Origin: Macropodus opercularis
Taxonomy: Eukaryota > Chordata > Actinopteri > Anabantiformes > Osphronemidae
DNA: 64,000 bases
Direction: 5' to 3'
NCBI GenBank assembly: GCA_030770545.1
Contig: CM061098.1
Location: forward strand, 17,202,001-17,266,000
Position numbers and translations under genes: made by a program. Below the pieces are notes generated by a model. It saw only the letters and a list, made by a program, of their open reading frames with translations, was not told the DNA's origin and made no database searches. Positions 14,783-27,890 of this stretch are shown piece after piece (the stretch's first letter is position 1; each line of letters starts with the position of its first letter).

Positions 14783-15666
14783 TAGGCAGAGGTGTGGAAG
14801 GTCACAGGGACCTTGTTGACCTGAACACATGCTTCAAGATAAACACACAATCCTTTTGTATATACACTACAAGCAGCAGGACTGAACCACATCACTATGT
14901 CAAGATGTTAGAGAACGCAGGATTTCACAATATTATATAGTTACTCTGAAATCAAATATTTCACTCACAGTAAGGAAGATACACTTCAGTGCGTTTTGAC
15001 AAATATACTAAAACTTCTTCACCATTTCTAGAAAAAGTGAGCTGATGCTGGCAGCAGTGTTAGATGAACTCAGTGGCTCAGTAATGACATGGTTAGACGT
15101 TATTACAAAACGTTGCCAGACAATGTATTTCTTCTCCAAAATGATGAGATGTGATATTAACTTAACTAAGGAAGTCATTTACTCAATAAAAAGATATTTG
15201 ATTGAATTAATCTTTATTAAATGTTGGGACATTTTACGAGCAGATGCACACACAGCTTAACCATCATGTGAAACGCTACTTGCTAAATCAACCCTGATTT
15301 TCTACCATGACCATGTACAGGGTATCAGCATTGGTAAACAGTTGAGACCAACCTAAAATAGGAATCATTTCATTTGCTGTTACGCCTAGAGCTGTGTGTG
15401 GTGGCCTGTTGCACTGCGTATGTATAGCGGATGTGTTAATGGTGGGATGGGTGTAGGCGATAGCAGTGTAGCAGTGTTTAGTCCCATCCCACATATTAGC
15501 AGCTGCTCTCTATCTATCCATCACACACTCCAGTGTGCCTTGAACACACCACCAAACAGACACATTTATCAAAGGCTCCGAAGATGGCAATACACACACA
15601 AAGATGCACACCCAGCACCTCAGCCAGACCTACTGTAAGTGCTTCTCTGAGATGACTGTCAGTGTA

Positions 15667-15674
15667 CACGCACG

Positions 15675-15715
<41 letters not shown>

Positions 15716-15853
15716 ACCAGTCTCCTATCATCTCCTCTCCTCTCCAATGGGCAGCAGTCTTTAGAAAATTAACTTTGAGAAATCTGGAAGAGACATACAA
15801 TTCATCACATACAACTCTGTCAACCACAACACTAGTAGAGGGAGTGGAGGAAT

Positions 15854-15885
<32 letters not shown>
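15667..15885. repeat. paired (CA)n and (GT)n microsatellites
   Basis: (CA)n at 15667-15713 and (TG)n at 15856-15884, about 140 bases apart in inverted orientation, so they could pair with each other. Confidence 0.9.
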
Positions 15886-15886
<1 letters not shown>

Positions 15887-16471
15887 TGAGGGGGGATGAG
15901 ATGTCTGTATCAATCAGTTGCTTTACTGTCTGCAGACTTTAGCCAGTACTGGTGGCCGCTGAGACCAAGGCTTTGCTCTTGTTCACACCATTTTGCGTCA
16001 CCAAATGATTTGAATTGAATGTTTACTGAAGGCACCATTTTCCAAAGGTGCGATAACGCTGGTTGTATTGTACACATTGTAACTGCTGTGCAATTAATGG
16101 AACACAGTTAATTTGTGTTCGCTGCAGCATGTGAACGCACAACTGTAAAATGACCAACAGGACACAGGATGTACAGTAAAGATAAAGAAGAGAAGTAGTT
16201 CACGGTGATTTACTGAATCCGGCGAGATAGACAGATAACACATGACATGACTGTACATGACAGGTTCCTTGTAGAAGCAGATTCTAAATACTAAATATAA
16301 ACAACTAATACATGAGTTTTATTTATCTTTTAGTGTAATAGTAATTTTAGAAAAGTGCTTCCAATTTATCATTTGTGAGTACGAACGAACAGAATACTTC
16401 ACCTTTCTTCCAGTTCTGTCATCATTTTAGTGACACTTTCTGACAGAGACAATTATTGGTTAATTGTCATG

Positions 16472-16474
<3 letters not shown>

Positions 16475-16504
<30 letters not shown>
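16475..16504. repeat. (GT)15 microsatellite
   Basis: A pure TG run of 30 bases. Confidence 0.93.
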
Positions 16505-16505
<1 letters not shown>

Positions 16506-16539
16506 CAAAACACTGCCTATGACAAAAACCTCGCTGAGG

Positions 16540-16800
16540 GCAATTTCTAGGAATTGTTGAAATCAACAATGGAGCAGCTAAATGTCAGCATTCACTAATT
16601 ATGTTTATGCTAATTGTTAATTAGTGTCCTAATGTGATGATCTTAATTAGCAAAAGGTTTGTGGCTGCCAGTGGAAACACGGTTGCCATACAGGAGATGT
16701 AATTGCTGAACATTACTTGATGGACATGGATTTATTAGGCATTTTAACTGCAGCGCTGGTCATTTAATTCTATGAGTCAATGATAGAATGGTGTGAACGA
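16540..16800. promoter_or_regulatory. candidate conserved non-coding element
   Basis: A run of homeodomain-type sites: ctaattatg, gctaattgttaattag, cttaattagc, gtaattgctg, tttattaggc. Unusually many TAATTA/TAATTG cores in 250 bases without being simple repeat. Possible long-range enhancer of nkx1-1. Confidence 0.35.
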
Positions 16801-17314
16801 GCAATGTTTTTTGTAAGTGTGCACTTGTGTTACTGCATCAGCCTACACAGCACGTTAGCATGGTTATTGTGGGAATTATATAAATTATTATAAATGTTTC
16901 AATTTTTGAATAAAATATTTGCGGGGGACCCAAAGCCAAGAGTCGAACTGTGTGGCAGTAAAACCGGACTTGATGGGCAGCTCTGGTGGCTCCTAGTGGC
17001 TGGATCAAAAAGGAACATAAAGAGAACAGGTTTGTGAAATTGATCTTTTCACTTTGTTAATATTTTGTGTGTCGTTACCACAGCTTGTGTTTTACTCTGT
17101 GCTCTGTGTGTGTGTGTGTGGGGGGCGGGGAGTCATAAACAGCAGAGTGGATACATTGAGCTGTGCAGATAAAAGATTCCGGTGGACAGATCAATAGGCC
17201 ATATCAGCCTGCTGTTAAATTACTGATAACACTATTTGCTTTATTTGCTCTTTTTCCACTGCTACACACATGCCACATTTCTCTGCCTGGAGCTCCGATG
17301 TTATACTCGACAGG

Positions 17315-17417
<103 letters not shown>

Positions 17418-18984
17418 TGTCTACAGTTTATTCTAAATAGTATATATGTCTAGTAAAAGAAAACGGATTAGTGCCACTGTTCTGTTTTAGGTTGGTATGT
17501 GCTAATGTTAACAGCTACTGGTGATCTAATTTGTACCAGTACAGCAGAAAATCAGCTTCTGTGAAAACACATGTAGAAGAACCCAGCATATGTAACATTT
17601 TAAGACACACAGACAACTTTGCTGTGTAGCACCCTTTAATGTTCCTGTGATAAAGAAAAGTAACATTTGTAGCAGCATGAATGTTTGACCAAAGAGGAAG
17701 GAACATTAAACGTATCAGCTGTTACATAAGTAAAGGCACGAATGATGACTGCAGCACGCAGGAGTGGACTGGACCAAAGATGCTGTGTGTGTGTGGTAGC
17801 AGTTATTTAGCTTCTCGTTGAGTCTGTAAGAATAGCGATGGCTATCAGTTTAATTCAGTGGATTAAGAGTAGTAATACATCTTGTTTCTCTTTGTGTTTC
17901 ACTCTGTTTTGGTGGATTTACAGTCTCATTCACCTTAAGTGGCAGCCAGCAGTGAGACCTGCTTTAATAGGTACAGTTTGTCTCCTTTCAACAATCACAA
18001 GTCTGCTTTTAAACTATATAAAAACAACTTGTTTTTCCTGTCAACCCTGAATGTCACACATTCTGTTACAGTAAAGCTTTAAACATATTTCCATCTGTTC
18101 ATTTACTGGTTTGTGTATTATTAACTAAATTGAACACACATTTCCATACACTTTCAGTAGTAAACATTATATTACTGACACGTGTTTGGAGCGTTGTACA
18201 TCACAGTGTTATTCACTGCAGACGTTCAGCACCATGGAGAGCACCCTGCTCTGCAGTAGCGCTGAAACCCTTCTACCCTGATAAGTTACCTATATGGACT
18301 GTGGTCATGTGTTTGGTGACTAAAATGTATTATTAAAACCTGATTGTTGATATCAAACAAAAAACTTGTTCCTTTAGTTCTATAAAGGTACTTGTTATTT
18401 CCCTGAATATATAATATCATTCATGTTCATGTTGAATTAATAACCTTCTGCCTGAGGAATATGACTTTTAGGTGTTAATATGGATCTAAAACACAGGAAC
18501 TTTATCTGTTTAAAACATTGCATATAGCTAATAAGCCAACTCTGCTCACTGCTGTGCCTTCACCGTTCTTTGAAATGACTAAAAACTAAAATGACTTGAA
18601 AATGACAGCATTTGTTGAAAGGGTAATAATCAACCTTTCAACTGAGGTATAACAAGAAAGGAGACTTTGAGTCGATTAGTCAGCTGCTGTTTCCGAAGTC
18701 AAAAATGGCCTGTCAACTCAACCTAATGGAGACTGAGCTGCTGGTGGAGCACGCAGTCATTTTTTTGTCTTTACAGTTTATTATGTTTTACTGCTATGGA
18801 TTACAGCTTTATCCAGAATTAATTTTTCTGTCTCAATTATCCATCCTGAAGCTCAGATTGAAACAACTTGCCCTAATCATGAGTAGTGGAGGCCTGGAAC
18901 TTGTTAAATATCATAAAGGTACTTGCTCAGACATCATTGAAGTTTGGTCTGAAGAATCCAGCCACGCATCACTCACTCACTTTC

Positions 18985-19235
18985 TACCGCTTAGTCCTTG
19001 TAAGGGGCATCCTGGAGTCTATTCCAGCTGTCAATCTGGCTGGTACAACCTGAACAGGTCGCCAGTCACATATATAGAGAGAGACCGACCTCTCACTCTT
19101 TCACATCCACAGGTCACTTAGAATCTCCAGTTAACCTAGGCTTGTTTTTGGACTGTGGGAGAAAACCCAGAGTAGCAGACACAGGAAGAACATGCAAACC
19201 CTGCACAGAAAGGCACCTGGGCCACCCCAGAAAAT
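18985..19235 (-). repeat. interspersed SINE-like repeat, copy C (reverse orientation)
   Basis: 'tttctaccgcttagtccttg', 'gtctattccagctgtc', 'ctgaacaggtcgccagt', 'tttttggactgtgggagaaa', 'gaacatgcaaac' are the reverse complement of the 3' half of the family of copies A and B. It runs inside a 138-codon open frame (18705-19121) that I do not accept as a gene. Confidence 0.65.
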
Positions 19236-22200
19236 CAGTCTCTTGTTGCGAGGCACTATGGTAGCATCATGCTAATTTTTCCAGACAGTTCCCAGAAGAT
19301 CAATCCAACATCAGAAAACATGTCATCAGAAATTATATTGCTCACTCTCATTCCTATTGCTGGGAATTCTGCTGGGGGGCCACACAAGGACAACAAGCTC
19401 CTTTTATGTTTGAACCATGTACAGGGAAATGTATCGCAACCTGTACGTTTCACTGCCAGTTTCTGCTGCTCAGAGCCTGTTGACACTAGCAGCCAATCTG
19501 ATAAAATATCACAAAATATCAGTAAACACATCAACTGCGTTATAATTTGCAGGAAATATCACAGAATCACAGACTGTGTTCATCAGTAATGGTTAACCTT
19601 CCAAACAATATGTCATCCAGAAAAGATGGTTGTCTCTGTGAGGGTGTGACTGTCTTGCAGTTTCATTATTTGAAAGCATGTGAGGGGACTCTGGTAGATT
19701 TCCCTCTCTATGTCTTTATAAGTGTTGTCAAGTGGCCAGCTATGACCTGATAGCTGGCCCTGTGTGTGCGTGTGTGTGTGTGAGGGTGGGTGGTTGTGTG
19801 TCTCCACCCAACAGTAAAGTGTTTTTTATTGGAGTTAACACTAAGGTCAAATAAAGCAGATTTATTTCTACGGATTACTAGCACTCTGCTAGCCAGTCCA
19901 TAAAACAGAAACCAATCACTGACACACACACGCATGCATGCACAGCAAAGACTGTGCAGTGGAGATATGGCTGCTGTGGTGTGAAAGAGCCACTCTGAAA
20001 ATAAGTCGTTTAACCATTTTGGCCCCAAAGACCCACACAGACCTTAAAGTGCTTTGAGGTTTCATAAACTGGACTTCCACTCTCATCACTCTCAGCCCTT
20101 TCATCTTTCATCAGGATTAACATTTTTGCTGAAATTCATTCATTCCAGTACTAGTTGATGGTTGATTGTGTTGTATTTCATCTCAATTCTGTAAATACAG
20201 TGTTGTGACAGTGTCTCAAAACAACGAGTAGTAAAACAAGCACTAGTTCCTATAAAGCCTGTGATCAATGTAAACATATTCTGAGTTATCTCACAAAACC
20301 TTTTCAACCAGATTCTCATACAATTTTAATTAATGAAACGTTTGAGGTGAAACAAGGTTGTTTGATGCAGGACCACAGTGTAGATACTGACACAGATACT
20401 TCTCTGCGAAAAAAAACCCGGACTTATGTTTCCATCTGCGAAGGGCCCTTTATTACCAGGCCTTGACCAGGACCAGGAGGATTTGTTCCCATACACCTTC
20501 TCTTAGACCAGTGTCCACCTCAACTATACCCCTCCCTGGATTTTTCCACCACCATTCCACCTCTCTCCACCATCCTTCCAGGCTTCTACTCCTCTGGTTC
20601 AGTTATTTAAGAAGACATGTGAGTTTAAGTATTTTGTTAGTCTGTTAATCTTTTTATTGTTTAATTCTCCCTTACTGTGGTTCTCCAGATGATGCCTCCA
20701 CCAGTTGCCGCCAAGACAATTACATTCTGTTTTTAATAAACTATTCTTCATACAGAGTTGGCTTCTGGTTATTTATCGTGTTATGCATATTTCTATATCA
20801 TAGCAAAACTAGCAAAGGCGATTTCACTCAAGTCTGTAACGAGAGCATTATGCAGACTAGTATCTACAGTCACTGTAAAAGTTAATTCACTAGTTTCTGT
20901 AGACAGTGGCCCTTTACTGGATGACATAGAAATCAGGGATACAAAAGTATCCAACCAGGCCTTTGCACCAGATATTTTTAAGTCATCAGTATCAGTGTCA
21001 AACAAAATATGTATGACACTGTTCATTTTTTAGTAAGATTCAATCTTAATAGCAAATAGGAAAGGAAAATCTTTAAAGAAACCTCCAGCAGAACCCGGTT
21101 CAACATGGGCCAGTGTGAGGATAAAGAAGAAAGAAAGAACAACAGGAGAAGAGACACAACAACAGGCAATGAAGACTTCTTCAGTCTTCAGTCTGACTGA
21201 AACGTTTCTACTAACTAGAAGAAGTCCAGTTGCCATGACTCAACCTTCAGACAACTTCACCTGGATGAATGAGAATCTCCACAGACAACAACAGGCAATA
21301 CACACATCACTGAGCTGTAACTTTTCAGCAATTAAAGCACTAAAAGTTCTTCTCTTTGCTGCACAAACCACAAAATAGCAAAAACACAGCTGCATGTTAT
21401 AACAACAGTTGTGATGCCATGATGACAGAGACATAGTGGACCACAGTATGGACGGCCCAGCCTGAGGAGCCAGGTTGGATCACACACAGATCAGCTCTGC
21501 TGACTGAATGCACTGAGTCCTTTGTTAAAGTAAAGGGGAGGGTCTAGAGTCCACACTGAGATAACCCACATGACACCACAAGGGTTATTCTTACAAGACA
21601 TCTTGTGAGACATCTGTTTTTACAGCCAGCTGAACTGGTTTCCTGTCTGTCACTGTGCTCTTTACCAGAAAATGGAAAAAAAATCAGCATATTCCTTGAC
21701 AAATTCATGCATAATTGACTTCTCTTAAATATTTAGAATTGCTCCAAATTTCAAGGAACACAGGTAATAAATGGCTTCTACTTACAACTGATATATAAGT
21801 CATATAAATGGACAGAAATGTTGAGAGCTTATATTTGTCCACCACGGGTTCATTATGTCTGCAGAGATCTCTCTTCAAAAATACTATTTCCCCCTGTCTG
21901 AGTTAATTTGTCAGATCCAGAAAAGACAGTGATCAGCTGCTGTTTACACCTGAGTGTTTTATTTACCGATGGTGTCACTCTGTGTCGTAGGGTAGTAGGG
22001 TGTTTAACAGCTTTGGACAACAATACCGCTTTGTGGTGTGAAAGAAAAATATCTAGTTGATACACACATTGTGTTTAAAATGTAGAATATACTAGCTGTA
22101 TGTTTAAAGGACAAACAAATGTGGAGTAAATCCTATGTATGAAATATTAGTGATAAAACTAGGAAAAATCTGATGAGAGAGAGACACACAGAGACAGAGA

Positions 22201-23024
22201 CAGGCAGACAGTAGAATTTAATGATTCCAGATGAGCTGAGTGGTCTGCCTGACAACTGAAATGAACAAGAATCAATAGTGAGAGTGTCTGTCTGCAGCAG
22301 ATAAGACACACACACAATGTTGACTATTAAAGACGACAGCTTGAGATATTACACTATTAGTTATGCTATTTTAATCAGCTATCATATTTAATTATTTCTT
22401 CAGGTCAGATGCTATCTGAGTGAGTGCGTGTGTGTCTGTGTGCGCGCGCATGTGTGTGTGTGTGTGAGTGCGTGATAGAGAGTGGGGGAAGGGGGGCCAT
22501 TACTCTTGTAATGGAGAAGAGGAGGAGGGCTAATTTAGAACCCATATTATGCTAAATCTACTTTTTGGCATTTTAGTACTGTTAGGACTGTTACGTGGCC
22601 ATTGGGTGTATGTAGTCACACACAAAATGCATTGAGTTCTTCTTTTGCATTGTCTAGTTTTGTGAGGATCATCCTGAAAATAGGTCAAACTGATAAACAC
22701 TTCTCTATTATATACTAATGCGGTCAGTCAAGCCCACTTCCTGTTCTCTCCTCAAAAAACTAAAAGTTTGCAGTTCGCTCACTTTGGTGGGCGCTGGCTC
22801 ACAGGATGGCAGCTAAACAAGCTAAGCATAGAAAATGCAATGCTTCAACACTAAACTCTTAACTCTGTTGTTACTACCTTAGTTAAGAGAGAACATAGGT
22901 GGAGAACATACATTTCAGTTATAATGGACATGTGCTGGATTTTCTTCACTTGAAGCTGGAGCTTGGATCAATTCCATAAATCCACGAGATTAAGTCTATT
23001 CATAAAGCATCCTCCCCTGCTGAG

Positions 23025-23815
23025 TGTAGGACGATGGTGCTGAGTGATGGTAATGGTGCTGAGTGTAGGATGATAGTACTGAGTGTAGGATAATGGTGCT
23101 GAGTGTAGAATGATGGTGCTGAGTGTAGAATGATGGTGCTGAGTGTAGGATGATGGTGCTGAGTGTAGGATGATGGTGCTGAGTGTAGGACGATGGTGCT
23201 TAGTGATGGTGCTGAGTGTAGAATGATGCTGCTGAGTGTAGGACGATGGTGCTTAGTGATGGTGCTGTGTGTAGAATGATGGTGCTGAGTGTAGGATGAT
23301 GGTGCTGAGTGTAGGATGATGGTGCTGAGTGTAGGATGATGGTGCTGAGTGTAGGACGATGGTGCTGAGTGATGGTAATGGTGCTGAGTGTAGGATGATA
23401 GTCCTGAGTGTAGGATGATGGTGCTGAGTGTAGGACGATGGTGCTGAGTGATGGTAATGGTGCTGAGTGTAGGATGATGGTGCTGAGTGTAGGACGATGG
23501 TGCTGAGTGATGGTAATGGTGCTGAGTGTAGGATGATAGTCCTGAGTGTAGGATGATGGTGCTGAGTGTAGGACGATGGTGCTGAGTGATGGTAATGGTG
23601 CTGAGTGTAGGATGATGGTGCTGAGTGTAGGACGATGGTGCTGAGTGATGGTAATGGTGCTGAGTGTAGGATGATAGTCCTGAGTGTAGGATGATGGTGC
23701 TGAGTGTAGGACGATGGTGCTTAGTGATGGTGCTGAGTGTAGAATGATGGTGCTGAGTGTAGGACGATGGTGCTGAGTGTAGGATGATGGTGCTGAGTGT
23801 AGGATGATGGTGCTA
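23025..23815. repeat. 20-bp minisatellite with 138-bp higher-order unit
   Basis: About 40 tandem copies of ggtgctgagtgtaggatgat and variants (taggacgat, gtgatggtaat, tagtcctgag). The rare variant gtcctgag recurs at 23401, 23539 and 23677, exactly 138 bases apart. The array is open for 231 codons on the minus strand only because the unit lacks stops in that frame. Confidence 0.92.
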
Positions 23816-23829
23816 AACCAGAGGTGGGC

Positions 23830-24180
23830 AAATTTCTTCTCACAAGACCCTAAAACAGCACCACAGGAGTTGCAGTTAGAACTGACTGACTCCAACGTGA
23901 TACTGTCTTAAAGGAGTTCAACTCTCTTAAAATGGATGGTTTTATGCATCATTAAGCGCAGTCAATTTTCCAAAACATCCAGAAGATGGCACTGAGGATG
24001 CTGGTGTTCTTTGGCTCTACGTATGTGTGTGAACACACTTTCAGAGTGATAAGCACCAACAAAGCACCCCACAGATCCCAGGTGAGTGATGAACTCCACA
24101 GACCTGTTCTGAGACTATCAACAAAACTAACACCAGACTTCAACGCACTGGCAAAATGGGTGATCAACAACACTGTTCCT
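23830..24180 (+). mobile_element. decayed hAT-type transposase C-terminal fragment
   Basis: The frame from 23986 reads ALRMLVFFGSTYVCEHTFRV then NKAPHRSQVSDELHRPVLRL and TKLTPDFNALAKW. This matches the C-terminal hAT dimerisation region of GTF2IRD2/EPM2AIP1-like transposases (pattern LFGSTYxCEQTFSxM...NKxxxRSxLxDEHL). Upstream pieces NFFSQDPKTAPQELQLEL and YASLSAVNFPK continue the homology in other frames with stops, so it is dead. It directly follows the minisatellite. No terminal inverted repeats were identified. Confidence 0.78.
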
Positions 24181-24779
24181 AAAAAGCATATTAGCACTGT
24201 AATGCTTTTTTTCTGTTTACGTTTGTGTATGTACATTCATTTATTAATTTATCATTATTGGATTTACACTTGGATTCTTGTGGAGTTAACTGTCCTTTAT
24301 GAGTGGTTTGGTTTTTTGGGGGGGTTTTTGTTAGTTGAATCTTAAAAATATGACATTTAACCTTCCTAACCAGATGTAGCATGTCTTCCATAATACTTTT
24401 TGTCTGCAGGATTGTTTGCCAGGTGGATGGAAGTTTAGAAGGGTTTTAAAATTTTAAATGTGCATTATATACGTAGGATAAACAGATTTTTCTGTAACCG
24501 TAGCTTATAAAAACAACTTCAAATAAGAAAGTGTCCAAATAAACTCATTAAATATGAGAAATTTCTGTAGCATGTAGAATACCAGCTTGACATTGATTAT
24601 AAATTAAAGGGTATTTATATTAATCCATTTTTTGTGTATGCCCAGTAACACAAAAGTGTGTCACATAACGTCACATAATGTGTTCAGCATGAACAGGTTA
24701 AAAAAACGATGGCGACAGTGTGTAAACGGGGATGAGAAGATGAAGGTTGCAGGTCTGCTGAAAGCCACTGTATCTTCAC

Positions 24780-24925
24780 CCCTCTCTGACCAGCCATCAG
24801 TGTGAGATCAGGCAGATCCAGCTGCTAATTATAGTAATTATGATTCATTACTGGCTGAGATTAATTTAATAAAGAGGAAGCTGAGCAGAGCTCGTTAACC
24901 TTCATTAGAATAATTATAGACACAA
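24780..24925. promoter_or_regulatory. candidate conserved non-coding element
   Basis: ctgctaattatagtaattat, gattcattac, gagattaatttaat, cattagaataattat: clustered TAAT/ATTA cores between the hAT remnant and a microsatellite. Composition-based guess. Confidence 0.3.
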
Positions 24926-25029
24926 GACACACGCTCTCTTTCCCAAACACACACACACACACACGTGACTGGGGAAAAGGAGAGGTTGAGGAGCGCTGCT
25001 GCTCTGCTGGCAGACACTGTGGGAACTGG

Positions 25030-25032
<3 letters not shown>

Positions 25033-25085
<53 letters not shown>
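25033..25085. repeat. (GT)n microsatellite with nearby inverted (AC)n
   Basis: GT run of 53 bases; an 18-base AC run lies at 24947-24964. Confidence 0.93.
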
Positions 25086-25088
<3 letters not shown>

Positions 25089-25499
25089 GCAACCATCATT
25101 GCAAAAACGTCTCATAAGAGACCGAAGCGGTAGATCTGCCCTGTGTTTCACGTTATTCGTGTACCTTCTTTTTGATATATTCTTTTTTAAGCTGCGAACA
25201 ATCACAGTTCAACTATTTTAAACAACCCTTCAAACAAGGCTCTGTTTCTCATAAAATATCCTGCTTATGGATGAGTGAAGTCATTTGTAGTTTAGAGAAA
25301 AACTGTCTTAAAGTAGAGCATTTGTGGAAAACCAGTAAGTTAGCTCTGCACAGGCTACATCTTAAGAGCATGACCACGGAGCCTTATGAAATGATAAAGC
25401 AGGCTCATCTGCTTTCATTTAATAAGAAACTATTCAAAATCTTGGTTTGCCCTCAGCGCAATCTTTAGAAAGTAGAAATCTTTAATACCCAACACTCTA

Positions 25500-26790
25500 T
25501 GGTGTGAAGGTTGTAAGAGAGAAACGTCTTCCAGCCCAGCTGGTGTTTACCTACATCTCTGATTTTACTGGTGGACTTGTTTGGTCCTTGGACTGGTCCC
25601 CAACTATTTCATGGGCTAACCCCATTCTTAGCCTTAGCTTTAAGTTGGTACATGTCAGTCTCTGCTTTCCTGAAAAATCGTTTTGATAAATTTCAGTAAG
25701 GTTTATGGAGAATTCATTCACTGGGGACTGCTCTATAAGGCTCAAATGCTGACGGCTGCAGACGCTGGGTACCACACAGTGTAAGTTCTACTTGATCTAA
25801 CATCTGCATTTGATAAGGATCATCGAATCTTGTTTAAGCCACTTCTGAACTAGGGATTTCTGTTCTCCAGTGGTTTTCTTCTTACCTCAGTAACAGAACT
25901 TTCAACACCACGTGGCGTCTCACAGTTTTATTCATGTTATACTTAATCTCACTGGTCTCAAATTGTCTTATCATTAATTATTCTGATTACTTTATTGCTC
26001 TTTTAATGATTTAGTTTTATTTTTTATCTATGTATATGAGTGCTTGTCATCCATCAACATTGGTCTAAACAATAACCTACAACATACCTTCAGATAAACT
26101 CAAAAAAGACAAAAGCATTTAGATCACTTTAATACATTTTGGTTCACTAGTCTCTTAATCGCGCCTCAGAAACCTTGGACTCGTGTTTAAACAGCCCATG
26201 TGCTTTGATTTCCATTCAACTCAGTGAGTCAACAGCTGGTCCTATTACCCACTTGAGGAAATGATTATTCATGCTTTTGTTTGTGTTTTGGTTTTTTTTT
26301 TTTATTGTCCAAACTCTATTTTTACTTTATTAAGTCATCTCTTAATCAACACCAGTTTGTTCAACCATCAGTCCTGTTTTATCGTCACTTCTTTGGCTAC
26401 CAGTCAAGACCAGAATTGATTTTTACATTTTGGTGCTCACATGTAGAGAGAGGCCCCTTGACCCCATGCTCTTCAAACTGTACTCTCTATCCCCAGGTCA
26501 ACCCATTCCCATGGTTCCTAAAACCCATTTGAAGACCCATGGGACCTGTCCTTTCAGGCCCACAGACTTGCAATGCACTGCCCCTGTCCTTGCGTGTGAC
26601 TAACTCTGTTGATTGTTGTAAAACATTTCTTTACACAGGCGACAAGCCTCAAGTAGCTTTTTATTTCTATTTTTGATTATTATTTTACTCTGTATCCCTC
26701 CACTTTTAAAGCACATTTGGATTTTATCTGTAAAAGGTGTTATTGCTTTCTTACTTTCACTATAAATTACATGTAAAATTGTATTTACAG
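25500..26790 (+). mobile_element. decayed L2/CR1-like LINE (reverse-transcriptase part and 3' end)
   Basis: Broken frames on the plus strand follow the order of a fish L2/CR1-type reverse transcriptase. FQ-stop-GLWRIHSLGTAL (about 25691) resembles FQSGFRxxHSTETAL; LLDLTSAFDK-DHRILF (about 25788) carries the RT pattern LLDLSAAFDTVDHxILL; further on come RNLGLVFKQ (about 26170), SSLLWLPVKTRIDF (about 26385) and PKTHLKTHG (about 26515). Near 26705-26760 a tail like 'aaagcac-ttgg-attttatctgtaaaaggtg' resembles the 3' end of such elements. Many stops and gaps: inactive. Confidence 0.75.
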
Positions 26791-26799
26791 GGGCAGTAG

Positions 26800-27890
26800 A
26801 CAAGCTGCAATATCTTGCTATGCTGAAACAGATTGTTACTCCCTCCTTTAAGGCCAGAAAGAAATATCTGGCTTTTGATTAAAAATAGAAGTTAGAATAC
26901 TTAGCACAAGGAGACGACTCAGCAATATTATTGTAAATAATTAAAAATAAGGCCCGTGTGACTGGCAATGTGTAAGTGTGCCCTGCCTCCTGCTCAAATG
27001 ACAGCTGGCATTGAAAATGAATATTATTTACTGTGTAGCTTTAAGTTATATATATGAATAACTCACAGGAGTTTATGGTTTTAGTGTTTATATTTGTGAC
27101 GTTTCTTGTAGTTAAAAAGTTTAAGTTATTTGGTATTATTTTAGAAAACACGTACAATGAACTGAAGAGAAAACCAGTCTGCTTGTACCTGACCTGGGCT
27201 GCAAATGAAATATTAATAATATTAGTTACCAGTCCTATACACTTCTATAAGATTTTCATCCCCTTGTGTCCTGTAGTGATGTGCCTTATAGTTTTCTTAG
27301 TTAAAATGCTAATATTTTCCAATGGGAATAAGCTGCTGTGGTAGTTAATAAAGTTAATATATTGACTGTTTTAAAATATAAAGCCTGCAGGTGGAAGTAG
27401 ATCAAGAGGCTCCAGTATGGCCTTAGCTCTCTGATTGGCTAATCATGTCTCATTGTTTCAGCCATTATTTTGCTCAACTTTTAATTTCTTCCTCCTAAGG
27501 ATCATTGAGCAAGGCAATTACATGGAGCTGACCTTGTGTATTAGGACCGAGAAGGATGATCTCAAAGATGTCCCAGCACCTCTGTTTCTTTCCTTCTTTT
27601 TATATGTCTACCACAGCAATAAAAAGTGTGGCGTCAGAGCCTCACACACTCTTTGCTCTCCTCTGTGCTTCAAAATGAGAGTCAACGGAATATTACGTCC
27701 CTGACAGTAGAATAAACACGCCGTGTGTTAAATCAAAATCCAATTCTGTGGTCTATTATTTTCTGGCATAGTAATGACTGCCAAGTATTAGGAATCAATA
27801 TTTCACTACAGCGGGGACATTACCGGCTTTTTTCAGCCTAATTGAGTTTTGAGGAGAGGCCCTGGCCTGGAATCTGCATTCTAGATAAGC
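26800..27890. other. AT-rich sequence before the CpG island
   Basis: No coding exon recognised. The open frames at 27054-27344 and 27435-27704 lack any domain. Probably proximal upstream sequence of nkx1-1. Confidence 0.5.

Larger units (their letters stand above)
6930..16540. other. gene-poor flank with simple repeats
   Basis: It holds the microsatellites and the interspersed repeat listed separately. Open frames at 7672-8057 and 9366-9734 were inspected: no recognised domain, no splice-linked partners. I see no gene. Confidence 0.55.

Noticed and set aside
18705..19121. 138-codon plus-strand frame
   Set aside because: Its 3' half lies in the reverse copy of the SINE-like repeat.
23200..23895. 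231-codon minus-strand open frame rich in HSAPSS/TLSTI repeats
   Set aside because: It is the translation of the 20-bp minisatellite; the unit merely lacks stop codons in this frame.
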